Shown: positions 46,084 through 57,300 of the stretch, piece by piece | Layout: each line of letters begins with the position of its first letter | Position numbering within the stretch: position 1 is the stretch's first letter | Origin: Candidatus Phytoplasma asteris | Lineage (GTDB): Bacteria > Bacillota_I > Bacilli_A > Acholeplasmatales > Acholeplasmataceae | Assembly (NCBI RefSeq): GCF_038505995.1 | Contig: NZ_CP128414.1 | Location: 248,001 to 312,000, forward strand | Length of the DNA: 64,000 nucleotides | Direction of reading: 5' to 3' | Notes under the pieces: generated by a model | The model's input: only the letters and a program-made list of their open reading frames with translations | Told to the model about the DNA's origin: nothing | Databases searched by the model: none | Translations under genes and position numbers: made by a program

Positions 46084-47010
46084 TTATCCCTTTTGTTTAA
46101 TTTTGGGATCTAACCAAGCATACACTAAGTCTAGAAATAAATTCCAAATAGCTATAAATAAAGCGAGTAAAATAATACAACATTGAATAACAGGATAATT
46201 TCTATTATCAAATGCATGTTTTATTAAAACACCTACCCCTTTTATTTCGAAAATATTTTCTGTAATAATAGAACCACCGATTAAAAAACTTAGAAGTAAA
46301 CCGATGTGTGCTACAACAGGAATTAAAGCATTTTTTAAAGCGTGCTTAAAAATAATATTTTTTTTAGACAATCCTTTAGAATAGGCCGTTTTGATATATG
46401 GTTGTGACAAACATTCTTCCATGCTTGTTTTAGTAGTTTTAAAAACAGAACCCGATATTAATAAAGAAAGAGTTAAAATAGGCAAAACCACATGTTTAGG
46501 AGTATCAAAATCAGCTACTGGGAATAATCTTAAATAATGACCTAATGTAAGTTGCAATAAGATGCCAATGATAAAACTAGGAGAAGAAATGATGATAATA
46601 GAATAAAAATCTAGTATAAAGCTTTTTTTGGACCCTTCATAAAAAGCTGATAATGCTCCTAAAAAAATCCCTAATAAAGAACCAAAAAAACAACTTAAAA
46701 AAGCCAATTTAAAGGTATTAGTAAAAGCTTTTGTAAAAAGGTTGAAAACTGGCTCTTTTGTGCCATAATAAGATTTTCCAAAATCTCCTATAAAAATATT
46801 TTTGAAATAATTTATAAATTGAGTTTTTAAAGGTTTATCTAATCCTAATTCCTTTTCCTTTAATTTTCTTAGTTCAGGAGTAAGTCCTTTTTCAAACATA
46901 GCATCAACAGGATCACCTGGTATCATTTTCATAGTAAAAAAACTGATAAATATGACTGTTATAAATAATGTTATAGTGTATAAACTTTTTTTAAAAATAT
47001 ATTTTATCAA
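46084..47010 (-). CDS. oppB: Oligopeptide ABC transporter permease, OppB/DppB type
   Basis: 308 residues with the OppB start pattern (ISFFTMKMIPGDPVD), six membrane segments and the EAA loop KTAYSKGLSKKNIIFKHALKN. It pairs with OppC to form the channel. It is 182 bases after the third binding-protein gene; that gap holds no gene. Confidence 0.93.
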   Translation of the reverse strand: MIKYIFKKSLYTITLFITVIFISFFTMKMIPGDPVDAMFEKGLTPELRKLKEKELGLDKPLKTQFINYFKNIFIGDFGKSYYGTKEPVFNLFTKAFTNTFKLAFLSCFFGSLLGIFLGALSAFYEGSKKSFILDFYSIIIISSPSFIIGILLQLTLGHYLRLFPVADFDTPKHVVLPILTLSLLISGSVFKTTKTSMEECLSQPYIKTAYSKGLSKKNIIFKHALKNALIPVVAHIGLLLSFLIGGSIITENIFEIKGVGVLIKHAFDNRNYPVIQCCIILLALFIAIWNLFLDLVYAWLDPKIKQKG

Positions 47011-47192
47011 CGAAATTTACCTCAAAAATTTAGAATATTTCATTTATGAATTTTTATTGGGTGATTTAAATAATATAAAAAATTATAGGTTAATTTTAAT
47101 TGATGTATTAAAAAACATATTTGTTTTCTATAACGAAATTAACCATTTTTTTAATATTAAATTTTTTTTATAAATGTATTAATCAAAACCCA

Positions 47193-48740
47193 TTATTTTT
47201 TTATGATTTTTGTAAAATCAAAATGTGAGAAAAGATCTGATTTAAAGCCTTGTTTGATATTTTTGGAAGTAATTACATAATTAGGATAACTATATAAAGG
47301 AATAACATAAAATTCTTTATGTATATATTGGCTTATTTCTTTTAATAAATTAGTATATTTTTCTTCACTTGTTTCTTTTTCAACTTGTAATAATTTATTT
47401 TCTATATGGCTTTTATCATCATTATCAATATGACAAAAATTATTGGGATTGTTGTTAGTTAAAAAATAATCACGTAAAACTTTATGCCCCCATTTTGATT
47501 CATAGTTTTCACCTAAAAAAATCATATTGTAAGAAGAGTTATCTTTTTTGGCTTCTGTTAATAAAGCTTTAAAATCCATAGGAGCAAATTCTATTATAAA
47601 ACCAACTTTTCTTAGTTGTTCTATTATTTTATGTTCAAAAAGATACTCAGATTTTGTAATGCATCCTATTTTAAGTTTTTTAGCAGTTTTATCTAGTTTT
47701 TGGACATATTTTTTAGCTTGTAAAAAGTTTGTTGGATAAGCATCTAATTCGTTATCGAATCCTTTCAAGGTTTCTGGCAAAAAAGTTTTTAATTTTTGAG
47801 CAGGGATTTCCAAATCAGATATTATTTTTTCAATATCTAACGACCAAGAAATAGCTTCTCTTGTTTCTAGAGAGGTTTTATCTTTATTAATGTATAAATA
47901 TCTAGCTGAAACATCTTTATTTTCAACTACTTCAACACTATGGCTTAATTTATCTTTTATAATTTGAATTTTATGAGATGGATAATCCAGACAAGCGTCT
48001 AAAGAACCATTTTCTACTTGTTGTAAATTAGTATCATTATTTTTATTAATTTTGAAAATGATTGTTTTAGGACTGTCTTTAATTGTGTCTTTATTGTAAT
48101 AATTATTAAATTTTTCCATTTTGATTTCATCATTTGATTTATATTCAATTAATTTATAAGGTCCAGTGCCAATTTGTAATCCTTTTTCTTCGTTTTCTTC
48201 TACAGCTTTTTTATTTAGGATTCTGATAAAATTACAAAAAGTAAAGTGCCAATAAGGTGTTTTTTCTTTTAATTCGATTTCAAATTCTATGTTGTTTATT
48301 CTTTTGATTGCTTTGATTTCTTCAAACTGAGGATGTTTATTTTTGTGTCCTCTTTCGATTGTAAATATAACATCATCAGTTGTTATATTTACGCCATTGT
48401 GAAATAAAATATCATCTCTAAGTTTAAACTTTAATAAAGTTTTGTCTTGGTTTTGATTTGCATCACTTTCAACTAATTTAGCTAATTTACTTATGATTTT
48501 ACCTTCTTTTTCTTCTAATAAAGTGTCATGAACTAAACGTAAATATCTATTAGAATAAGTAGAAAAAGTGTTTTCTGGAGAAGTAATATCAAATCCTTGG
48601 ATATCTGATATAACAGCTATTTTAATTGTGTCTTTATCGTCTTCATGTTTTTTGCTTGGGAATAAATGCCACCACAAAATGATTAAAATTATAAATGTTA
48701 AAACTCCAACACTTATATATATATTTTTATTTTTTTTCAT
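47193..48740 (-). CDS. oppA: Peptide-binding protein of the Opp/Dpp transporter (third copy, most divergent)
   Basis: SBP family 5 protein of 515 residues. N-terminal anchor (IYISVGVLTFIILIILWWHLF) without lipobox Cys, then IQGFDITSPE, LRDDILFHNGVNITTDDVIF, GTGPYKLIEYKSNDEIKMEKF, and the C-terminal lobe ending YVITSKNIKQGFKSDLFSH. It aligns along its length with the next two genes but is clearly more divergent, so it may bind different peptides. The lack of a lipobox means anchoring by the uncleaved N-terminal helix. Confidence 0.9.
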   Translation of the reverse strand: MKKNKNIYISVGVLTFIILIILWWHLFPSKKHEDDKDTIKIAVISDIQGFDITSPENTFSTYSNRYLRLVHDTLLEEKEGKIISKLAKLVESDANQNQDKTLLKFKLRDDILFHNGVNITTDDVIFTIERGHKNKHPQFEEIKAIKRINNIEFEIELKEKTPYWHFTFCNFIRILNKKAVEENEEKGLQIGTGPYKLIEYKSNDEIKMEKFNNYYNKDTIKDSPKTIIFKINKNNDTNLQQVENGSLDACLDYPSHKIQIIKDKLSHSVEVVENKDVSARYLYINKDKTSLETREAISWSLDIEKIISDLEIPAQKLKTFLPETLKGFDNELDAYPTNFLQAKKYVQKLDKTAKKLKIGCITKSEYLFEHKIIEQLRKVGFIIEFAPMDFKALLTEAKKDNSSYNMIFLGENYESKWGHKVLRDYFLTNNNPNNFCHIDNDDKSHIENKLLQVEKETSEEKYTNLLKEISQYIHKEFYVIPLYSYPNYVITSKNIKQGFKSDLFSHFDFTKIIKK

Positions 48741-48810
48741 TCATTTTGATTTGTTTTTACTTTCCTAATTATTTAATTATAAATCTATTTATTATTTATT
48801 GAATATTTTT

Positions 48811-50370
48811 TTATTTACTTAATTGGACTTTTGTAAAATCAGTTCTTGTGAAAAGATCACATTTAAGACCTTGGACTTTTTTGCTTGTTAAGAAATATAT
48901 GTTTTGTTGATAAAAAGGAACAACATATTTCTTTTGGTCTAAATGAGTTTGAATTTGTTGAATTTTTTGTACGTAAGTACTTAAATCTATATTTGTTTGA
49001 GATTGTTCTAAAAGATCTTTTAGTGTTTGGTCTCCTGAAATATGAGCCCAAGTTCCTTGGGTAGAATCCCCCTCTTTTTTTGGTGTCATATAATCTGTTA
49101 AAACTTTATGACCGTATGCCATTTCATGCATATCACTCATAAACAAAATGTCATAATCTCCTTTTTTTAAATTTGTTTTGAATGTATTAAATTCTGGTAT
49201 GTCTAATGTTACTTCAAAACCTACTTCTTGTAGTTGTTCTTTTATTTTGTTTGCTACTTCTGGAGTTTCCTTAGCAGAAAAACCGAATTTAATTTTTTTA
49301 TTTGGAAGTTGGCTAACTTGGTTTTTAACTTCTTGTGTGTTTGTATTATAAGCATATGAAATATTTGGATTATGACCTTTTTCTCCTTCGGGGATAAAAG
49401 TTTTTAAAGGTTTAACTGGTAATTCCAGTTGAGTAATTATTTTTTCAATATCTAAAGCTTGAGCAATTAATTTTCTTTTTTCAAGTTCAACTTTTTGATT
49501 ATTCATCATTAAATAACTACATTTAACAGCGGCATTTTCAACAACTGTAATATCTTTTTGTTTTTTTGCATCGGCTACTTTATTTACTGGAAAGTCTAAG
49601 ACAGCATCCACAGTCCCTGCGCTTAACTGTAATAAAGCTGTATCCTGATTAGAAATGGTTTTAAAAACGATTTCTTTTTGGCTGTTTTTTATTTTTTCTT
49701 TGTCAAAATATTTATCAAAAAGTTTTAAATTTATTACTTTTTCAGAAGAATCCCATGAAACTAATTGATAAGGACCTGAACCAACCTTAAGTCCTTCTAA
49801 TTGATCTTTTGTTTGGTCTTGTTTAACTGCTTCTTGGCTTATTATTCTTTGCTTAGCGATGCTTTCATAGGCAAAAGCAGGGAATGCTTTAAGATTTAGT
49901 TTTACTTTTGTGCCGCCTTCTAATTCTTCAACTGATTCAATATTTTCATATTCATCGTGTTGTTTTCCTTTTGCTCTTTCAAAAGAAAATTTGACATCTT
50001 TTGCAGTTAATTTTTTACCGTTGTGAAATAAAACATCATCTCTGAGAGTAAAAACAACTGCATCTTCATTTTCCACTTTAAACCATGATTTAGCTACTTG
50101 AGGTAAAACATCGCCATTTTCATTTGTAGAAACTAAAGTAGAGTGGATGCAGTAAAACAATCTATCTCCTTGTGCACTTTGAGTGTGATCTTTATTTCCT
50201 GGGTCATAACCTACAATATCATTTGGCATTGCTACTACAAAATTATTTCTTGGGGGAGTTGTTTTAAAAAGCTTTTTGTAGACTACAAAACCCATTACAA
50301 CAAATAAAATAACTTCTGCTCCTATAACTAATTGTTTTTTATATTTTTGTAATAATTGTTTAAAATTCAT
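48811..50370 (-). CDS. oppA: Peptide-binding protein of the Opp/Dpp transporter (second copy)
   Basis: 519 residues. N-terminal signal anchor (VIGAEVILFVVMGFVVYKKLF), then the SBP family 5 core: TNENGDVLPQVAKSW, FTLRDDVLFHNGKKLTAKDV, GSGPYQLVSWDSSEKVI, and ends YFLTSKKVQGLKCDLFTRTD. It is the close paralogue of the gene at 50433-52004 and came from tandem duplication. Spacing to its neighbours is 60-70 bases. Confidence 0.92.
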   Translation of the reverse strand: MNFKQLLQKYKKQLVIGAEVILFVVMGFVVYKKLFKTTPPRNNFVVAMPNDIVGYDPGNKDHTQSAQGDRLFYCIHSTLVSTNENGDVLPQVAKSWFKVENEDAVVFTLRDDVLFHNGKKLTAKDVKFSFERAKGKQHDEYENIESVEELEGGTKVKLNLKAFPAFAYESIAKQRIISQEAVKQDQTKDQLEGLKVGSGPYQLVSWDSSEKVINLKLFDKYFDKEKIKNSQKEIVFKTISNQDTALLQLSAGTVDAVLDFPVNKVADAKKQKDITVVENAAVKCSYLMMNNQKVELEKRKLIAQALDIEKIITQLELPVKPLKTFIPEGEKGHNPNISYAYNTNTQEVKNQVSQLPNKKIKFGFSAKETPEVANKIKEQLQEVGFEVTLDIPEFNTFKTNLKKGDYDILFMSDMHEMAYGHKVLTDYMTPKKEGDSTQGTWAHISGDQTLKDLLEQSQTNIDLSTYVQKIQQIQTHLDQKKYVVPFYQQNIYFLTSKKVQGLKCDLFTRTDFTKVQLSK

Positions 50371-50432
50371 TTTTTTATTTCCTTTTTTGTTTGTGTTTTG
50401 AAAATAAAATTATTTTTATTATGAATAAAATT

Positions 50433-52004
50433 TTATTTACTTACTTTAACTTGGGTAAAATCAGTTCTTGTAAAAGGATCGCATGTAAGACCTTGAACTT
50501 TTTTACTCGTTAAAAAATATATGTCTTGTTGATAAAAAGGAATAACATATTTATTTGTGTATAAATGAGTTTGAATATCTTTTACTGTTTGTTCGTAAAT
50601 GTTTTTATCAGTGATTGTTTGGGTTTCATCTAAAAGTTTTTTTAGTGTTGTGTCTCCTTGAATGTGAGAATGGCTTTTGGGAGTTTGTTTTCCTTCTTTT
50701 TCGAATATTGGGTTCATATAATCTATTAAAACTTTATGACCGTATGGCATTTCATTCATATTACTCATAAAAGATATGTCATATTTGCCATTTTTGGAAT
50801 TTGTAAAAAAAGTAAGCGATTCTGGTATGTTTACTATAACTTCAAAACCTACCTCTTGTAATTGTTCTTTTATTTTGTGTACTACTTCTTTTATTTCTTT
50901 AAAAGAAGCTCCTAATTTAATTTCCTTGTCTTTTTCGCTTAAAAGACTAACTTTGTTTTTAACTTCGTTTTGGTTTGAATCATAAGCGTATTGAATATTT
51001 TCGTTATGTCCTATTTCTCCTTGAGGAACAAAAGTTTTTAAAGGATTAACGGGTAAATTTAGATCAGCAATTATCTTTTCGATATTTAGAGTTTGGGCGA
51101 TTAATTCTCTTTTCCCCTTTTTAACTTTGTTGTTGTTGATAAATAAAACACTACATTTGGCACCTTTATTTTGGACGACTTCAATATTTTTTTTGTTGCT
51201 TGCATTAGTTATTTTGTTTATTGGAAAATCTAAGATAGCATCCACAGTTCCTTCTTCTAATTGCAATAAAGAAGTATCGTAGTTAGAGTTAACTTTAAAA
51301 AGGATTTCTTTTTGGCTGTTTTTTATTTTGTCTTTATTAAAGTATTTGTCAAAAAGTCCTAATTTTATTATTTTGTTAGAAGAATCTTCATAAATTAATT
51401 GATAAGGACCTGAACCAATTTTTAGTCCTTCTAATTGATTGTGTGTTTGGTCTTTTTCTAGTGATTCTTTACTAAGTATTTTGTATTTAGCAATAAGTTC
51501 ATAGACAAAAATAGGTAAAGCTTGCAACTTAAGTTTTACCTTTGTATCATTTTCTAGCGTTTCGATTGATTTAATAATAGCATATTCGTCATTTCCTTTT
51601 TCTTTGGCTCGTTCAAAAGAAAATTTGACATCTTGTGCAGTTAATTTTTTGCCGTTATGAAATAAAACATCATCTCTTAGAGTAAAAATAATGGCATCTT
51701 CATTTTCCACTTTATCCCATGATGTAGCTACTTGAGGCAAAACATCGCCATTTTCATTTGTAGAAATTAAAGCAGAGTGAATACAACAAAATAATCTGTC
51801 TCCTTGTGCGTTGGAAGTGTGTGCTTTTTGTCCTGGATCAAATCCGTTAACATAGTTAGGAATTATAACTATAAAATCATTTCTTGGGGGTTGTTTTTGA
51901 AAAAATATTTTGTAGGTTGCAAAACTTATTATACTAAGTAAAAAAAATGTTCCACTAATAATTAAATATTTTTTATATTTTTGTAATAGTTGTCTAATGA
52001 CCAT
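50433..52004 (-). CDS. oppA: Peptide-binding protein of the Opp/Dpp transporter (first copy)
   Basis: 523 residues, with N-terminal anchor (YLIISGTFFLLSIISFATYKI), STNENGDVLPQVATSWDKVE, FTLRDDVLFHNGKKLTAQDV, GSGPYQLIYEDSSNKIIKLG and YFLTSKKVQGLTCDPFTRTD. Much of it is identical to the second copy, with change concentrated in the central peptide-pocket regions. It is the first binding-protein gene of the operon, 205 bases after the ATPase gene. Confidence 0.92.
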   Translation of the reverse strand: MVIRQLLQKYKKYLIISGTFFLLSIISFATYKIFFQKQPPRNDFIVIIPNYVNGFDPGQKAHTSNAQGDRLFCCIHSALISTNENGDVLPQVATSWDKVENEDAIIFTLRDDVLFHNGKKLTAQDVKFSFERAKEKGNDEYAIIKSIETLENDTKVKLKLQALPIFVYELIAKYKILSKESLEKDQTHNQLEGLKIGSGPYQLIYEDSSNKIIKLGLFDKYFNKDKIKNSQKEILFKVNSNYDTSLLQLEEGTVDAILDFPINKITNASNKKNIEVVQNKGAKCSVLFINNNKVKKGKRELIAQTLNIEKIIADLNLPVNPLKTFVPQGEIGHNENIQYAYDSNQNEVKNKVSLLSEKDKEIKLGASFKEIKEVVHKIKEQLQEVGFEVIVNIPESLTFFTNSKNGKYDISFMSNMNEMPYGHKVLIDYMNPIFEKEGKQTPKSHSHIQGDTTLKKLLDETQTITDKNIYEQTVKDIQTHLYTNKYVIPFYQQDIYFLTSKKVQGLTCDPFTRTDFTQVKVSK

Positions 52005-52209
52005 TTTGCTCCTATATTCTTCTTTTTGATTTTTTTATATTGCAATTATTTAATTTTTGCGGTAAAATAAGTATTTTTTTATTGTTGTAAAAGAAATAAG
52101 AATTCAAAATATGGATGAAATGTTGGGAAATAAAAATAATATTTAGTAACAAATAATATTAATAAATATTTAGGAGATATTATTGTTGATTCACTATTTT
52201 TTTAACAAA

Positions 52210-53013
52210 CTAAACATTATGATAACCAAGCCCAGTTTTTAAAAAATTATTAAGTAAACTTTTAGTGTAGGGGTGTTTTGGATTTTTTAATATTTGGGAT
52301 GTTTTAGCACTTTCTACAATTTGTCCTTGATACATGACAATAATATCATCGGCTACTTGAGAAACTACTCCTAAATCATGGGTGATAAATAAAACAGCAG
52401 TGTTTTGTTCTTGTTGTAGACAAGCAATTAAATTAAGAATTTCTTTTTGGACAATTACATCTAGGGCAGTAGTTGCTTCGTCAGCAATTAAAAGTTTAGG
52501 TTTACAAACTAATGCCATAGCAATCATTATTCTTTGACACATTCCGCCTGAAAGTTGATGAGGATATGAATTCATTACTCTTTGAGCGTTAGGAATTTGC
52601 ACTTTTTCCAAAATATCAAGAGTTTTTTGATAAGCTTGGGTGTAATCAAGTTTTTGATGGAGCATTAGAACTTCTATAATTTGATTTTTGATTTTAAAAA
52701 CAGGGTTAAGGCTAGAAATGGCATCTTGGAAAATCATAGCAATTTCGTTTCCTCTGATTTTTTGCATTTCTTTTTCACTAAATTGAGAAATAATACGATT
52801 TTCAAAAGTAATTTCGCCTTGGTAAATTTTTTGGTTTTTTTCAAATAATTTGAGAATAGAAATTGCAGTTTGGCTTTTGCCGCTACCAGATTCTCCAACT
52901 ATTCCTAAAGTTTTGCCTTTTTGAACTTCAAAAGAAACACCACGAACTGCTTTGATTAGACCTTTTTGGGTTTCAAAATAAGTATGTAGATTGCTAACTT
53001 TTAATAAACTCAT
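52210..53013 (-). CDS. oppD: Oligopeptide ABC transporter ATPase, OppD/DppD type
   Basis: Walker A GESGSGKSQTA, signature LSGGMCQRIMIAMAL, Walker B LLIADEATTALD and ITHDLGVVSQVADD. At 267 residues it stops soon after KHPYTKSLLNNF, so it lacks most of the C-terminal oligopeptide-specific domain that OppD proteins usually have. oppF lies 11 bases upstream. Confidence 0.93.
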   Translation of the reverse strand: MSLLKVSNLHTYFETQKGLIKAVRGVSFEVQKGKTLGIVGESGSGKSQTAISILKLFEKNQKIYQGEITFENRIISQFSEKEMQKIRGNEIAMIFQDAISSLNPVFKIKNQIIEVLMLHQKLDYTQAYQKTLDILEKVQIPNAQRVMNSYPHQLSGGMCQRIMIAMALVCKPKLLIADEATTALDVIVQKEILNLIACLQQEQNTAVLFITHDLGVVSQVADDIIVMYQGQIVESAKTSQILKNPKHPYTKSLLNNFLKTGLGYHNV

Positions 53014-53024
53014 ATTTTACTCCT

Positions 53025-54032
53025 TTATATTTTAGTAGCTTTATTTTTTAAAGTGCAAGAAATAAAATGATTAGGGGCTACTTGATACCAATCTAGGTCT
53101 TGTTTTTGAGTGTGAAATAAAAATCTAAATTTGTTAGTTTCGTAGGTGATTGGCATTTCTTCTAAAGCTTTATTTTGAGTTTTTAATTTAGGGATAGCAT
53201 TTAGAAGTTGTTTGGTGTAGGGATGATAAGGTTTTTTAAAAAGGCTTTCTGAAGGTGCTATTTCAATTACTTTTCCTAAATGCATTACACAAATGCGGTC
53301 ACTTAAAAAACGAGCAACTCCTAAATCATGAGTAATAAACAAGAAAGTTAGTTGGTAATCTTTTTTTAAATCATTTAAAAGGTTTAAAATTTGGGCTTGA
53401 ATTGATACATCTAATGCTGATACTATTTCATCGCAAACAACAAATTTAGGTTTAATAATTAAAGCTCTTGCAATTGCAATTCTTTGTCTTTGTCCCCCTG
53501 AAAGTTGATGAGGATAACGGTCATAAAGAGAAGTATCAATGCCACATTTTTTCATGATAGCTAGAATCATTGTTTGATATTTGGGGTCTTTTTTGCCTTT
53601 TGTCATTTTGTGGATTAAAAGTCCTTCGCCAATGATATCTGATATTTTGAGATGAGTGTTAAGGGAAGAAAAAGGATCTTGGAAAATAATTTGTAAATCT
53701 TTTCTTAAAAAGCGCTTTTCTTTATTACTTAAAGTAGTTAAATCAATTTCTTCAATGTCTTTTGTCTGTGTTTCCTTAGTTTTGGGGATTGTTTCTTTGT
53801 GATAAAAAACATTGCCTGAAGTAGGTTTTACAAGTTGTAGAAGAACTTGTCCTAAAGTTGATTTTCCTGAACCAGAGCCTCCAACTACGGCTAATGTTTC
53901 GCCTTTGAAAATGGATAAATTAATATTTTGGTTGGCTTTTAGTAAGGTATCTGGTTTTAAAAAGTTTTTTTTGATAGAAAAGTTTTTGGATAAGTTTTTA
54001 ATTTCAATTAAAACTTGGTTTGAGGATGTCAT
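53025..54032 (-). CDS. oppF: Oligopeptide ABC transporter ATPase, OppF/DppF type
   Basis: First gene of the operon, 335 residues. Walker A GGSGSGKSTLG, signature LSGGQRQRIAIARAL, Walker B FVVCDEIVSALDVSIQ, ITHDLGVARFLSD and the C-terminal YHPYTKQLLNAIPKL. It keeps a longer C-terminal domain with one Cys (FISCTLKNK). A small insertion at about 72-92 (KETIPKTKETQTKD) is unusual. AAAGGAGG lies before the ATG and the promoter at 54177-54205 precedes it. Confidence 0.93.
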   Translation of the reverse strand: MTSSNQVLIEIKNLSKNFSIKKNFLKPDTLLKANQNINLSIFKGETLAVVGGSGSGKSTLGQVLLQLVKPTSGNVFYHKETIPKTKETQTKDIEEIDLTTLSNKEKRFLRKDLQIIFQDPFSSLNTHLKISDIIGEGLLIHKMTKGKKDPKYQTMILAIMKKCGIDTSLYDRYPHQLSGGQRQRIAIARALIIKPKFVVCDEIVSALDVSIQAQILNLLNDLKKDYQLTFLFITHDLGVARFLSDRICVMHLGKVIEIAPSESLFKKPYHPYTKQLLNAIPKLKTQNKALEEMPITYETNKFRFLFHTQKQDLDWYQVAPNHFISCTLKNKATKI

Positions 54033-54176
54033 TTTTGCCTCCTTTCTTAGTTTTTTGCTTCATTTTGTGAAAAATTTACTTTTTGCCTTAATCCTTAATT
54101 ATTATTGTTTTGATAAATTATTATTTAAAATTTTTTTTAAGAAATTAATATTTATCACAAAATAATAATTACTTTA

Positions 54177-54205
54177 ATTATACACTAAAAAAAATAAAAA
54201 TGCAA
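54177..54205 (-). promoter_or_regulatory. Promoter of the opp operon
   Basis: On the minus strand TTGCAT (54205-54200), 17 bases, TATAAT (54182-54177), about 145 bases before oppF. It lies in the 325-base gap between oppF and the coiled-coil gene. The rest of the gap is A/T-rich with no clear terminator for the coiled-coil gene. Confidence 0.7.
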
Positions 54206-54357
54206 ATAGATTTTAAATATTGTTGTAATAAATGATTTTTTTGGGTGGTTTTGTTAAACTGTTTTATTCCTATATTTTTTAAGAAATTTGTTATTATATT
54301 TATTTATAAATTATAATTTCATTTTATAATATTTTATAATATCAATATTTTTTTGCT

Positions 54358-57300
54358 TTAAGAAATTTGTTTATCAAGGGCAATAGTTTTTTTGATTTGT
54401 TTGGTAATTTGTTTTTGGTGATGTTTTATTTTGAATTTTCCTTTTTGTTTTTGCCAAAAAAAAGACCATTTTAAAAATATAGTTTTGAGTTTGGTTTGGA
54501 AATTAGTTAGTTTGATTTTAGTAAGTAAGTTTTTTTTGGTTTTTTTGATTTGTTTTTCTATTTTGGTTATTTTTTTGTGATTAGCTTTTTGTTTGTGAGT
54601 AAATGATTGGGATATTTTTTCTTTTTGTTTGTTGAAATGTTTAAAGATTTGGTTGTTTTTTTGTTTGATGGCTATTTTTTTATGTTCGAAAAATAATTTG
54701 TCTTTTTTTTCAAAATTGAGGAGAGCTTCTTTTTTGAGGTTTGATAGTTTTTGGCGTAATTCTTTTTGTGTTTGTTGCCATGATAAATTAAGATTGATAA
54801 GAGCATCACTTAGATTTTCGTTTAATAATCCTAATTTTTCTTTCATTAAATTAGTTGTTTGGGTTAAACTTTTTTCTTTGGATTTAATTGTTTTAGTAAT
54901 TTCTTGTAATAAAGATATTTGATTTTGTTTAAATGTTTTTTCCAAAGAAACATTAATAACATTTTTTATTAATTCATTTTGGTTGTAAAAAACTTTGTTA
55001 AGGTGTTTAGTTGTGTTAGTGGTATTTGTAGTTGTTTGAATTAATTTTTGTTCTTTTTTTATTTGTTCTTTGAGTAAAGTATTTAAACATTGATAAATGT
55101 TTTTTTGATAATTATTATAGAATAAAATATCTTGGATAACATTTGTGATTGTTTTTTGGCAAGCATTAAAAAAAGATTTGTTTGATATTTTGAAATTGAT
55201 TAAAGGAGTAAGAGCAATGTTTTTGGAGGCAGGTTTTAAATAGTGCCATAAAGTTAAAAGTTTGGTTATTTTAAGTTTGGTTTTGTTGATTTTTTTTTGG
55301 TGTTTGTTAGTTGTTTTTTCTAAAATATGTTGGTGTTTTTTGGTTGCTTTATCTTTTTTTGTGGTGAGGTTTTTGATAATTTTTTCATAACGTTCTTTGT
55401 GAGTTTTGATTTGGTATAAAAGGGGATATAGGTCAGTTCCTTTTTGTTTGTATTTGTGAAAAAATCCTTGTATTCCTTTCTTTTTGTCAGTGTGTATTTT
55501 TTGATTAAGAAAGGTTAATTGTTTGTCATAAAAAGATATTATTTGTTCGTTAAGATTAATTTTATTTTGTAGGCTAGTTTGGTTTAATTGGTGTTTTTTT
55601 TGTAAAAGATTAATTGTTTGATTAAATTGTTTTTGAATGATAGGAAATAAGTTAGTTTCAATTATGGTTTTTATTTGGTCTAAGATTATTTGTTCGATAA
55701 GACAAGTTTTAGTTTGATAATTACTTGTAAAAGTATTAATTTGTAATTGGATTTGTTGTAAAGTTTGTTCTAATAATGTGCTTTCTTTTTGCCAAGATGG
55801 ATAAGTGTTGAGTAAATTATTTAAAGTTTGTAAAAGTTCTATATTTTGGGTTTGTAATAATAAATAGATGTCTTTTTGCATTAAGGTGATGTCTTGTAAA
55901 AAGAGATGTTTTTCTTTTTCTTGGGTAAGTTTGAAGGTTAGAAAATCATCTTTTTGAAATATTTTATTAAGTGTTAATTGGGTTTGGAAGTTGTTAATTT
56001 CTTTTTTTAAAGTAGTTGTTTGTTCTAAATAATAATGTTGGATTTTGGTTTTTTCTAATTTTAGTTGTAGGGCAATACTTTTAGTTTTAAGGTCAAATTC
56101 TTGTTTTTTTGCAAAGAAATGATAATGATAATCTATTTGGTAATTGTTTTTTTTACGTTGTAAGGCTAAAAGAGTTTTTTGATAAGCAAAGAAAGTTTCT
56201 TGATAGTCTTTTTGATTATCAAAGATAGCTGTTTCTTGGAGATGTAAGTTAAGGACTGTTTTTATTTGTTCTTTGATACCGTTTATTTTTTGGGAGAATA
56301 AATAATTTGTTTTTTGGTGGATGAGATGATAAATTTTTTCTAAGGTTTGTTGGTAGATGTGTTTGTATTTGTTTTGTTTGTGGTGTTCTAAATGCCACAT
56401 ATTAATTGCTTGTTGGTGTAAAAGATTGATGAGGTGATATTGTTGGCTCCATAAAGATTTTTGGTTTTGGTAAGAAAGGCAGTTTGTTTGTTGTTTGTAA
56501 AAAAGAGCTTTTTTGGATGTTTCAATTTGGTAATTGGAAAGAATTGGTATATTTATAAAAGGAAAAGGTCTTATTTGGAGAAAAAAAGCTTGTATTTGTG
56601 CTTGGATGATAGTTTTTTCTTGTTGGTAAGCATCTTTTATGGTGTCTAGTTTTTTGTCGTTTATACTTAGTTTATTTTGGTATAGTTTGTGAGTTTTGGT
56701 AATGGTTTTTTGATAAGTTTGTTTTTTTGTAGTCTTTATTTGTTCTAAGATGCAAATTGATTTGCCTTTGTCTTTTTCTTGTAAATTAAGAGTTGTTTCT
56801 AGTTGTTTTAATAAATTGGTGTTTTTTTGATTGAGGTTAAAATCAGTAGTATAAAAGTTTTGTTTTGATTCTTGGTTTTGTTTTTGGTTTTTGAGTTCTA
56901 ATTTTTGTTTGTCTTTTTCAATTTGAATTAATAAATTATTAATGTTGTTATTTTTGTTGTTGAGATTAGTTATAAGAGTAGTTTCTTTGTGATTGTTTTT
57001 TTTAGTAATTTCCTTGAGTTCTTTTTGTAAGATTTCTTTTAATTGGAGGTTTTTATCGTTGTTTTTGTTTTTTTGATAAATAAGTTCTTGGGTTAAAAGA
57101 GTTTGGGTTTTTTGTTGTTGTGAGTTGTATTTTTGGAGGATTGTTTTTTTATTGGTTTGGAGTTTTTCTATTTGTGCGTAAATGTTTAATAATATGTGAT
57201 GGTATTTTTCTTGTAATTGTTTTGTTTGGGTATTGTGTTTGTTATTTAGGGTTTGTAGTCTTTGATTTAATTGTTTGTTTTGGTTGTTTGTAATAATGTT

